A stretch of 64,000 nt of DNA from Thelonectria olida (Eukaryota > Ascomycota > Sordariomycetes > Hypocreales > Nectriaceae). The notes under the pieces were generated by a model. The model saw nothing but the letters and a program-made list of their open reading frames with translations. It ran no database searches and was not told the origin of the DNA. Shown one piece after another: positions 22,536 to 33,707 of the stretch. The number at the start of each line of letters is the position of its first letter. Position 1 is the stretch's first letter. The position numbers were made by a program, and so were the translations under genes. The DNA lies in assembly GCA_020736575.1 (NCBI GenBank), contig JAGPYM010000003.1:1426001-1490000 (forward strand), written 5' to 3'.

Positions 22536-24934
22536 TTGACTTCCCCCGCGTGTGATTGATTCGTCGTTGCCCTTACTACAAAAACAAGGCTGGCGAAAAG
22601 ACGTCAGTGTGAGGTACCAATGACAGGTCCGAAGCCTTAGTGGCCGTTAAGTTATGTCAGCCCAGCCCGTCCACGTGAAAATATGCTCACTGGTGACGGT
22701 CACAGAGGGCATGTTGTCAGTGAAAACAGCACCCTGGCCCGATTGAGGAAACGTCAATAACGCCGTGACCCTGACACTTAGATTGCGGTGGTTCTGGTAG
22801 ATTCCAGATGGATACCCAAAAAGGCCGTGACGGGGATGACAGTCGTACGTGTATTTCCGGTTTCTTGGTAGACAAGCAATGCACTAGAAACAAGCATTGA
22901 AGAGTCTCGCTTTCTGTAAGATCAAGCAATCTCACAGGAAATGGCACACTGGCCTTGGCATAACAACCCTCAAGACATCGCCTTTCGCAACGAGACAATG
23001 TGGCATTTTGTGGCCGTGGGGTTATGAGGAGGGCAAGTTTTGTTGGGTAAAGCGTGATTCATCAACCAGTCAGCCCTGCAAGTCTGAAGCTTGAACAGAC
23101 CATGATATGGCCCCGCCGTCGCCTGTCGGAAACTGTTGGTAGGCAGGACACCGCAGGAATGCCCCGGCGAGATCCTCTGGGACATGGCATGGCGGATGGT
23201 AGATGTGTCCGTCTCGATTGAGACTGGTGAACGGTCAGGGCCGCAACCATCGTCAGATACTGTTTGTGCCCCCCCACCCTCTCCATCTCGTCCCTCCATT
23301 CAATGGGGGTGTGAATTGAGAATTTGAGACTGAAGAGGGGGCATTGTGAGTACGTACGCACGCGTCTGATCTGATTAGGTGTATTCGCATTTCGTGTTCG
23401 AATAGCTGAGGGCTCAGCCTCTTTGGCTCGGCCGACTTGCACGTGAAGTGGCATCTCTATGAAGCGGTGTTGAAGCAAACGGCGTCCCTTGCGGCGTACC
23501 CTTGATTCATGATATCCTGACAGAATGGCCCAACAAAGGCGGTGATGGGGGCGCATCGTTTCCCAGATAAGCATTCGAGCATGCAAAGCATGGAGACATG
23601 GAACGGTAGCGGATGCGGGAACGCCATCAAATCGATGATGACCGTATGACGGTCCGTTTGCCTTGGACCTAACGGTCCGAAGTACGACAAGGGGCAGCCT
23701 GGGCGAAAGCTTCCTTCGTATTAGTATCCGGATTCTAAGAAGGGATCATTCAAGATCAATCTTCCCAATGGATGCCCTCCACCGCCTCGCGGAGATGGCA
23801 GTTCGGGAGCGACGATGGTGCAAAATCGGGTGATGGCTTGGCTGGAGACTGATCTGCAGAATAGGAGGCCAACACGTGTTTGCAGGGCAGGGTGCAGAAC
23901 ATGCCACGGACGGTGACAGACGAATTCTCGGTCGGCCAAAAGACTATGGACCACAGCCCTGGGAATTGCCTGCTTGCCCAAGTTGGTGGCCCTACCTATC
24001 AACGGGCTCGTCGAGCTGGAGATCGCACACCGATGATGGTTTAGCGCCCACGGATTCCCCAAGGCCCAAGGCCCAAGGCTTCAGGGGGGCGGTCGCGGAA
24101 GCTGGTAGGTGCTGGGGAACTGGACGAGCTGCACCCACGCAGTGACAAGCAACAGCTAGACAAGCCTTCTAGCGGCCCTCTGTGGCGGGTTCGAGGGCGG
24201 AGACTGGAGAATGGAGTTGCAGTCCAGGGACGGCGCCCCCATCCGCCGTTCCGCCCAACCCGGCCGACGGTGCGGGCTCCTACTGGCCGCTGGACGATTC
24301 GGGAGGCGGGCGTGGGTTGTTGCTGTTCACGGCATCTGGCAGTTCTGGTGGGCGTCAATGGGTGTGTGGTTAGGTACCTAGGTGGTCAAAAAAAAGTGGT
24401 GGACTGCCCTGGTGGTGCGTGTCCGTCGTGTGGGCAAGCCCCAAAATCTCATTACTTCTCTCTCCCGCCCCATCAACACCTCCTCATATCCTCTTCTACC
24501 TCCTCCCACCTACCCATCGTCCTCTATTTTTGTTTCTTCCCTTTGTGCTATTGTTTCATTTCCTCCTAGAAGACCTTTTGTTTCCCATATTGCTGAATCT
24601 AATTACCTACGAGCTGCTTCGTGCCCTTCTGTTCCCGTTTACGAACTCGACCCGCCCCGGAGAGCATCGAACACCACCTACGAGTTGACCTCCAAATACC
24701 TACCGTCTCCGCGCCACCGACGTCTCCCAAGTATTTCGACAACTCTCGAGCTAGCTTCCGTTACGCCTCCCTCGCCGTACTCGTACGCATCGTCGACCGT
24801 TGATATTTTTGCGCTTGGGTAACGACCTGCCGCTTCGCTACTCGTCTCGTGCGTCGGTTGGTGACAGTCGCTGATGCGACTTGCCTTCAAGCTCATGCCT
24901 GCGACCCCAACTACCACCCCTTGCTAGACCAACT

Positions 24935-26765
24935 ATGTGGCGGCGCACATATCTCTTCCTCATTCTCCTCCGGCTGTGGTTTGCATTGTCGCCCAGCTAT
25001 CTTCACCCCGACGAGAATTTCCAAGGCCCCGAGGTTATCGCAGGTACGCACACTCTCAGATTCCGTTCTCCGCCGGGGCATCGTGGCAATGCGACCGATC
25101 AGCCATGGTTCCACGGAGCCCCCGACAGCTTCGAAACACGACATGCTCCGCAAGCTTGCATCTATGATTGCCAGAGCCATTGCTAACGTAAGGAATTCTG
25201 TCTATAGGCCAGATCTTTAGTTACCCAGTCCGACACACGTGGGAATTTACGAGCGAGCACCCGATTCGAAGCGTCTTTCCACTATGGCCCGTCTACGGTC
25301 TCCCCATGCTCCTCCTCCGATGGCTATGGATTGGTAACGGAAACGATGGAGAAATCACCCCGATCGTCGTCTTCTGGACCCTTCGTGTCCTCATGTTCCT
25401 TATCAGCTTTGTTTTGGAGGATTGGGCTCTCCACGAGTTGATCCAGTCGCCAAGGCACCGCCGTGTCGCTGTCCTGCTGGTCGCTTCCTCCTACGTGACC
25501 TGGACATATCAGACACATACATTTTCCAACTCGGTGGAAACCCTCGTGGTCGCATGGAGTCTTGTTCTTATCCAGCGACTTGTTGATGCACGGGTATGTG
25601 TGCCCTTGAAACTAGGCCTCGAGTCCAAATCAGCTGACAAAAACCACGCAGCAACGATCATGTGTCCTATCATCCACCATTCTTGGGATGGTAGGCGTAT
25701 TTGGTGTTTTCAACCGAATCACCTTTCCCGCATTTCTCTTCATCCCTGGCCTTCGTTTAATTCCTGTCTTCTGGAAAAGGTAGGGAACCCCTCACTGCGC
25801 CGGTGTAACATCACCCACTGACCGCCTCTAGGCCCGCTTCCCTAGCAGCCCTGGTTTTGGCTGCGCTGTCGACTACAGCAATTGCCATTGCGCTGGATAC
25901 CGCATTTTACTCCCCCGAGCCTATTACTTGGGCTAACCTAATCCACAATCCGGTCATCACGCCGCTGAACAACTTCGTCTACAACTCCGCCACCGAAAAC
26001 CTAGCGCAGCATGGCCTTCATCCATGGTATCAACACCTCGTCGCAAACCTCCCACTCTTGCTAGGCCCCGCAGCGGGGCTCCTTATCATCAGGCCCGACT
26101 TCTCGATTCGACTTTACTCGGCCATTTCAGGCCTGTTTGTCTTGTCGTTCTTCCAGCATCAAGAGGCACGGTTTTTACTCCCAACTGTGCCCTTGTTTCT
26201 GTCTTCGATTCACGTGCCCAAGAATAAAGTGGTACTGCGAATATGGGGCACTGCCTGGATAATTTTCAACCTTTTCATGGGATTGTTGATGGGCATTTAT
26301 CACCAGGGAGGAGTGGTACCCGGACAAGTATTCTTGAGCCAGCAACCCGATGCGACTCAGGCTATTTGGTGGAAGACGTACACGCCCCCCATCTGGCTTC
26401 TTAACGGGAAGAATGAGGTTCTCACAACAAGAGATGTGATGGGATTGAAGGGCGATCTGCTATTCGAGCAACTATCTCAGCTCGCAACATGCGACACGCC
26501 GGCGGATCGACGAAACCAGGAGTATTTGAAGGAGAAGAACGGCACCTATCTGATTGCCCCGGCATCAGCGACGTGGCTCGACCCCTATCTCCCAAACAAG
26601 GGATTGGAAGGATTGCGGTTCAGGGAGGTTTGGCGTTACAGGCGGCACTTGAATCTGGATGATTTGGACATTGGAGACGACGGCGTTTGGAACACTCTCA
26701 AAAGAGTCGTGGGGCGGCGAGGTCTGGTTGCTTGGAGGGTCACCAAAAGCTGCCCGAAAAAATAA
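24935..26765 (+). CDS. SMP3: GPI mannosyltransferase 4 (Smp3/PIG-Z type)
   Basis: Four exons (24935-25043, 25208-25593, 25652-25779, 25832-26765) give 518 aa. It is an ER multispanning glycosyltransferase of family GT22 that adds the fourth mannose to GPI precursors, essential in fungi. Seen: an N-terminal membrane segment, then the luminal motif [13 protein letters not shown] with the acidic pair typical of dolichol-phosphate-mannose-dependent enzymes; [13 protein letters not shown]; several hydrophobic segments; and [10 protein letters not shown], a conserved stretch, in exon 3. The start was chosen because [18 protein letters not shown] begins the first membrane helix. The other GT22 members (Gpi10, Gpi18-unrelated, Alg9/12) differ around the HPDE motif, so Smp3 is favoured. 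Confidence 0.9.
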
Positions 26766-27442
26766 AAAGCACAGCGCAAGGATAGCGACCATTTCGCGTA
26801 TTACGTATCCAGCATAGAAACTATTACATGTAATTGATGATCTACCAAACTTCACCCCTATGAACACGTATGATGATTCATGAAATTCATATCCCAACAT
26901 ATTTGCTTTTTGCTTACGAACCAATGTGTTCCGTGTCACTGCAGTAAAATTGTATAATCACACAGGTGGCACCCTAGCCAGCTCTTCATTTCCCCGCGAA
27001 TTGGTCATCGTCTATGCAATTTAAATGAGTGCCTGCGGAACCCAGCTCTTTGGCACGCATTTCTCAGCGGGAAGCGATGGCATTTGTATCCCCTGCCTCG
27101 CTTCCGTCGACATGGCCCAGGGCCTGGGATGGAGGAGTTACATCGCCGAGCGGTGATGCAGAGTAGATCATGCCTTGACAGTACCCACCACTTGGGGCGC
27201 ACCTCGATTACCGTTCTTGTTCGGCATTGGCAAGCATACGAGGCACGGTCTGCGAGAGGAGAGATCAGGTGATCATAATCATATTAACCATCATCAAAGG
27301 GACATGGAGAATATATGTCATTGCCTGAATGTGTGTTTCTTTTGAGATTTTTTTCTATAACCGTAACCTAATCCATGCTCTTCTCATTATTTCATCAAAT
27401 GGAGAGCCTTGGCCAGACTAGGTCCAGAGCCTAGAAGTACAC
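26766..27442. other. Convergent intergenic region between SMP3 and uL1
   Basis: AT-rich 3' flanks of both genes, with candidate poly(A) signals such as the AATAAA at 26760-26765 at the SMP3 stop. Nothing else recognised. Confidence 0.5.
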
Positions 27443-28343
27443 TTAGTACAGGCGCTTGGGGGGAGACATGGTAGCCTTGATGGTAAGGCTACCAACGTTC
27501 TGCCAGCCCTTCTTGAGCAGAGAGACGAGGTAGTTGATGGCCAACATGATGTTGCCAACAAGCTGGTCCTGGGTCATGTCGACGTTGCCGACAGCGACAC
27601 CCATGCACAGAACCTTCTTCAGCTGGAACTTGATGGTGGACTTGACCTCGTTGATCTTGCCGGTGAGATCGTCGGCGTGAGAGACGGGGGTAGGGAACTT
27701 GCCAGCTGTGATGGGAGTTAGCATGAATTCAGATGAAGTGGGGATTCGGAGTGTGTCTTACCCTTGGAGAGACCGGGTCCGAGGAGACGGGGAATCTGCT
27801 TGATGAGAGCCTCAGAAGCGACGAAGGCATCGTACTTGCGAGCAAGCTTCTTGATGAGCTTCTTGTTCTTGTTGAGCTTCTTCAAGTCATCAGCGGACAT
27901 GGCATCGACACCACCGTGCTTGGCACGGTCGATATCGTGCTGGTCACCAAGAATGCTACAGGCAAAATCTGGTCAGCGTAATGTTCCATCTCTCCTCGCG
28001 TGCTTCTCTTCGTCAGGAAATTCGTACCAGATGGCCATGTTGGGGCGGGGGATGCTGGGCAGCTTGATGGTGCCAGAGAAACGCTTGTCACGCTGAGGGT
28101 CATAGTTCTTCAGGCCAATCTGGAGCTCGACGGTCTCAAGGAAGTTGCGCTTCTTGGTCTCCGTGGAGTACTCCAAGAGCTCGGCGACTTGCGTCCGGAC
28201 ATTAGCTGCATCGCAGTTAGCATCGTGATACTCTTCGAACTCGTTGAAGCAGCAGCAGCAGCGACGGAGGCAGTGAGGGTTCCAGGAAATGGAAGTCGAT
28301 GCTCCATGGTGAGGGGATCCGTACCGACTGTGATCTTCGACAT
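27443..28343 (-). CDS. RPL10A: 60S ribosomal protein uL1 (L10a)
   Basis: Four exons (28343-28325, 28205-28028, 27955-27762, 27705-27443) yield 217 aa, the standard eukaryotic length. It opens MSKITV and contains the L1 core [14 protein letters not shown], the conserved [13 protein letters not shown], and ends [10 protein letters not shown]. It forms the mobile L1 stalk that helps move deacylated tRNA out of the E site. The 19-nt first exon followed by a 119-nt intron is again the fungal ribosomal-protein layout. It is divergent from the Trm732 gene over a 314-bp shared promoter. Confidence 0.96.
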
Positions 28344-28657
28344 TTTGACAGTCTCCCAATAGATAACACTAAGGATCTAATGGTGGTCAGGAGCGTGTCT
28401 GTGGTTAGTAGTGATCAGAAATCGGGCGAAATTCGAGAATTTGAGATTTCAAATCCTGCGCGTGTGGGACTCGGTAACGGTGGGGTAAACTGTGGGAGGG
28501 CAAAATTTTCTCACGAGACCTTGCACGTGATGTGGGTCTTTGAGCTTTGCGTCCCAACCTAGAGGCCTTTGGTGAGCCAGATTTGCAGAGGGTCGACGAC
28601 GGCTGTTGGTAAAGAAAAAGAGAATATTCTTCATTACCAAGGCGAACCTGGTCTGCG
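28344..28657. promoter_or_regulatory. Shared divergent promoter of uL1 and Trm732
   Basis: Only 314 bp separate the two start codons, so a common regulatory region is likely. A CACGTG E-box lies at 28524-28529 near the middle. No TATA box was recognised. Coupled expression is inference. Confidence 0.5.
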
Positions 28658-31600
28658 ATGGGGGACAACGCCCAGAAAGTTGACGACTTAATCGCCAACT
28701 CACATCACATTGCAAAATGGGTCGAGGAGCAGCCAAACGAGAGCCAAGCTAGGTGCGCAAATCCATCTACGTTACATATTTCTAGGCATGTATTCTAAGA
28801 TGAAATAGCTGGGCCCAGTCCATCTTTGCAAAACTTGTCGAGAATGCCTCGCAACCGAGAGCATCGTCTGGGAACTCCTGTGTAAAACTGTGTGGTTTCG
28901 TGGAACAAGCCATCAAGTCTCCTTCACAAGACTTTCGACTATGGTCCTTCACCAGAGACGTCACTTTCAAGCTCTTCAACTTCTACGTCGAGTGGAATGA
29001 GTCCGATAATCACCGCTCGATGAGGTTAGTCCTGGACCTGTTGCCCCAGCTCATAACGAGGAACCCAGATGAGGAGGCAGCTCAGTCGACTAAGAGAGCT
29101 CTTATAGACACCCTCGTGTCCATCATCGCGGGAAAGTCAACGAAGCCCTTGGCCAAGTCTGCCATCAAGGCTTTGGATCATCTCGTCACCAAGAAGACGG
29201 TTAGTCTTGAGGAAATCCGGTCAAGTTATGTGGCGCTTGAGCAAGGGGCACCTGCGAGAGCAGAGCTCCAAGTGTTGAAGGATTTCTTCTTTGAACTATT
29301 CCACTGGATGAGGATGCATCTTGTTTGCCCATCTGCGGGGAGATTCATCGTTGTCTTGTATCGCGCCATGCGCCAACAGCCGTCTGAGTCGGTGCAATTG
29401 ACCACTGAGATGTGGCACCAATGGCTGCTGGAAGTCTTGGCCGAAGATGCATCAATCTTGGAGTCAATCAAGAATTACATCTTCCTTGCGCTGTTCAAAG
29501 CCGACAAGGCAGAAGCTTTGATGTTCCTGAAGCGAATGAACGATTATGAAACCGTCTCAGCAAGTCCTGGCTCCGATATGGATATTCCCGCCCTGTTGCA
29601 ACTGGCCGCTTTGGAAACTGGTAAAAAGGTTGGATTAGTGGAGGAGCCAGGTATGCTACTATTCTCAAAAATCATCATCTCTCTGTTTACTGACTATGTG
29701 CAGCTTTGGGCGGCGATGACAAACCAAGTGGTGAGGAGTCGTCCATCCTTGTACACGAAAAGGTGCTCGAGAGTGTTCTGGCGCATCCTTCGCACGATGT
29801 ACGCTCCTTTGCCCTTTCTCTTCTCATCAGCTCTCCTTCGACCACTCGACCGTATTCCTCTACGGCATTGGACCTCTTGCGGAAGCACCTAGAAGCCTTC
29901 TTTGCGGATTCAGATGCCAAGTTCCGGAACGACGTCTCTAGCAAGGTCCGAGACATGTTCAAGAGAGTAAGAGGCGCCATCTTTGTGCTCAAGAAGAGCA
30001 TTCCTCGAGCAGGTGCTCGGGCGAATAAGGATCAAATCACACCAGGCCCCCCCTCCGAATCCAAGGCTATACTCTATCGTACCAACTTGATCTCACTTCC
30101 CGAAGCCCAGCTGGTTGAATGTCTACAGTATCACGAGAAGTTCCTCTCCTGGTACATTGGGTTCCTGTGCAACGAGCTGACCCCCACTGCCTCTTACCAA
30201 AGACATATTGCTTCCCTCAAAGCTGTCAAGTCCATCCTTCGCATGGAGGGGGAGAAGAACAAGACATGGGAAACAGCTGATGACCAGGCTATCTTTTTCG
30301 ACAAATTTGACGGCACCTGGCTACGGGCGCTCTCTGATTTAGTCATGGACCCATTTGATGATGTCCGAGACCATTCAGCCTTCGTCTTGCAGCAGATTTT
30401 CTCCGGTGAGCGATGCAGACGCTTCAAGCTGATGGGCCAAGGAGACAAAGTGAATGCGTTTGAAGAGCTCTCGGCACTTCTCAAAGGAGCCGAGGGACTA
30501 GCAAGTCGAACATCTCGAGCCGATCACTCTGATGGTGTTGCCAGGATCCGTCAGCTTCTTTACAGGTTCGCGGATGGCGAGCAAGGTCGGATCTCTCTCC
30601 TCTCGACCCTGATTAGCGGGCTGGAAACCAAGCTCTCGGTGGCCGAGAAGGACCTAGGCCGGGCAGTTCTCGAGGCACCGCTTCACGGTGACTTCTCCTC
30701 TCTCTGCTACACATGGCAAGTGGTCTCGGAGCTGGCGTTCTCGGAAAGTGAGCTACAGTCTATGCAGCATCTGCAGGAACGCGTCGTGACATGCGGAGAG
30801 GGCGTGTGGGAGGCGGTGCGAAACATCCTTTGCGACGATTCCCCAGAGGGCCATTTACCACAAGAACTCGAGGAACTTGATGGACTAGATACCAAGGATG
30901 TCTTGAGCTATAGTTTCCGAGCAGTCCACGAAGCCAGGTAAGTCTTAGGTGCTCAATCCAACCCTTTTATGGTCCAATATACTGACGCTGGTTCATAGCA
31001 ACCTTCTACGGGCTCTCGTCCTCTCCATCAGGCAACGCTCCCGCCCAGGGAGGATTCACCCACCAAGGGAGCTTTACGAGAGAATTGGCAACCTCTCATT
31101 TACTCAGCTATCAACCCTGAGACATCGTGGTGCTTTCACGACGGTTGCGCTGACCTTCTCGACTTGCTGCCAGCTTGTTAAGCATCTCCAACAAGGCGAC
31201 GACGGGCCTCAGGGGCCAACCCTGCTCGAGCAATGGTACAGTGGAACCATGGACGCCATCTTTGCCCAAGTGTCCACGACTCGAAGGTCTGCTGGAATTC
31301 CAGCCATGATGACCGGAGTGCTCTCTGCCAATGCCTCGAGTCCCTCCTTCGAGCAAGTCATGCCCAGGCTGATGGAGATTGCCTCTCTGGAAGCCCGCGT
31401 CACGGAAACAGACGGCTCCAACCTCCCGCAAGTGCACGCGTACAACTGCCTCAAGGATATTTTCAAGAGCTCATACCTCACTGCCGTGGGGAACAAGTCG
31501 GAGAAGTACTTGCCGCAGTGTCTCGAGCTGGCAGCCAACGGCCTCAGGTCCGAGCTGTGGGCGATTCGCAACTGCGGCTTGATCCTCCTCCGAAGTTTGA

Positions 31601-33559
31601 TAGACTGTCTTTTCGGAACGCATGAGAGCAAAGCCACCATGGAGGCGGGTTGGGACGGAAAGGCGAACCGCATCGCCTACCATCGATATCCCTCCCTACC
31701 CGGCGTGCTTGTCAATCTGCTCCGGGCCGGCCACGATTTCATGGCGCCTGGTGCCGCAGGCTCGGCCACGGCAGAAGCTGTGTTTCCTGCGCTCGACATC
31801 ATTCGACGCGCCGGGCCGCCTAGTGTGCTTGGGAACGAACTCCAGGTTGTTATTGCCAAGTACCTGGCCAGTCCCGTCTGGCATGTGCGTGAGATTGCAG
31901 CCCGAACCCTATGCTCGTGTTTGCTGCACGACAAGTGGCTCGATGCCGTCACTTCTCTGGCTAGGGATTCTTCGGTTCGAACTGGAAACGTCGATATCCA
32001 AGACCGTGTGCATGGTGTTCTGCTCACTCTCAAGTTTGTAGTCGAACGACTTCAGGTTGTCATGCCGGATCGACTACAAGGTAAGCTTGCTCCCATATAT
32101 TATACCAAATAAGTGTCTAACCAAGTCAATAGCCGACATTCCCAGGCTTGCTCAGGTGCTTGAGGAGTTTTGGGGCCGGATCAAGTCTCTCGACTCCCCG
32201 GAGGTTGCAGCATCATATCTCGAGGTTGTCAACCTGGTTCGAGCACTTCCCCGGGCAGAGCGCGCCGCTCGTATACAATTCGAGTTCCCAGTCTTCGGGG
32301 GGCGTGAGGGTGCGCTTCTAAGAGCGCAGCGAGTAATCCACGAGGCCTACCTAGCAGCCGAGTCGGAAACCCCCGTTGAAAGCCTTCGTTCTCTTCTCTT
32401 GGGCAAACATCTCGGCGTGAACAGTCTTGTCGTGGGCCTGGAGACAATTCCCAAGCTCTGGGAAGCTTCGGACCTATCGGAGTCTGACATCTCGGGATTC
32501 TGCGATCTTTATCTTGATATTTGCTTGGTTGTCGAACCGGCGGAACCACGTGTTGTCGCCCTCCAGAACCTCACCGAGATTCTAGATCACTCGCTAAAGA
32601 CGGGCAGCACGACTGCTCTGGCATCGTCCTCTCTCTCCCAGATCTGGAACAGCCTTCCTGCAAGCTTTCTCAACCCAGCCCTAGCCAACGCTGTCATCAG
32701 ATGCAGTGGATGCATCATGGCTATCCTAAGGCAACGACAAGGTGTTTCGGCCACGGGACTCCGAAACTGGGGACACATGATGGCCGACGCTGGTTTAGCT
32801 GACAAGGATTTCGACACCCGCCTCGCTGCAGCTGAATCCCTCTCCTCATTCTTCCGCGTGAAGGACTCGACGTGGGCCTCTGAGGAATACTTCCCGGCTC
32901 TCGTGGCCATCTACGACTCGCTGAACGACGACGACGACGATATCCGAGACGTCGGCTCCGCGGCCGCCAGGAACGTCATCGGCCAGCTTCTCGTCCCCAT
33001 CGAGGCCGCCAACCGTCTTCTCGCCTGGCTCACCCAGCATTTCGCCGACAGCCCCACGTTCCGCCAGATGGTCGTCGGTCGGATCATGGGCCTCACTCAG
33101 TTCCCGGGCCTCGACACCCACAGCCACCAACCCACCGTCGCCGACGAGTTCCGCGAGGCCATGAAGTTTGACGACTCGCTCTTCGTCATCGAGGAGCAGA
33201 ACCTCTTCGTCGACGAAGTCAGAGAGACCCAGCGCTGGATTAGCGTCTTTGAGCGCCTGTCCTGGAACCCCGACGACGAGGCGCTCCAGTGGCTGACGTC
33301 GTCCGTGTACGGAGGACTCGGGCCCACGGACAGCTTGACCAACCAAGAGGACGGTCCCTTGGGCTACGCTTCGAAGCCAGACGTCTTTGCCATCCTGTCC
33401 CGGCTTGTCAGGGCAGCTGCCGCCTTGATACGGCACCACCCTGATGGCAGCCAGCGAGAAACAATGGCCTATTCGAGTCAAGTCTTGAAGAGCGGAAAGG
33501 GTCACTTGTCAGGGTTGCTCGCGAAGCAGCTGGAGGCAGTAGAAACGTCACAGATATGA
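28658..33559 (+). CDS. TRM732: tRNA 2'-O-methyltransferase cofactor Trm732/THADA (DUF2428)
   Basis: Five exons (28658-28752, 28809-29650, 29704-30937, 30999-32080, 32133-33559) splice in phase to 1559 aa, near the size of yeast Trm732. The start was found upstream of the first long frame: MGDNAQKVDDLI continues through a 56-nt intron into SWAQSIFAKLVE. The protein is an all-helical HEAT/ARM-like solenoid. The DUF2428 core at about residues 725-930 includes LRALVLSIRQRS, STTRRSAGIPAM and AYNCLKDIF, followed by LWAIRNCGLILLRSLID. In yeast Trm732 partners the Trm7 methyltransferase for Cm32/Um32 in tRNA anticodon loops. The N-terminal third is divergent, as usual for this family. Confidence 0.92.
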
Positions 33560-33707
33560 GCCGAAATAGAAGTAGACAAAAAAGGCAATTCATGGTTATA
33601 TCAAGTGCTCCCCCCCCCCCAACGCCACGCAAAAGGTATCCTCAACGCTTCCATATCCCATACTAATGCAGACTCCATTCTTCGTTTTTGCCTTCTGTTT
33701 CCTCCCT

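Larger units (their letters stand above)
21001..24934. other. 3.9-kb intergenic region with palindromic repeats
   Basis: This divergent region serves SKP1 (leftward) and SMP3 (rightward). It contains the nested inverted repeats at 21891-22308, the TACCTAGG tandem at 22501-22535 with a related copy at 24370-24385, and a CT-rich SMP3 leader from about 24440. A 146-codon frame at 24382-24822 lies in that leader and is not convincing. No other gene seen. Confidence 0.5.

Noticed and set aside
24382..24822. 146-codon frame upstream of SMP3
   Set aside because: Starts at GTG in a CT-rich leader and is Ser/Pro/Thr-dominated, as expected from pyrimidine-rich DNA.
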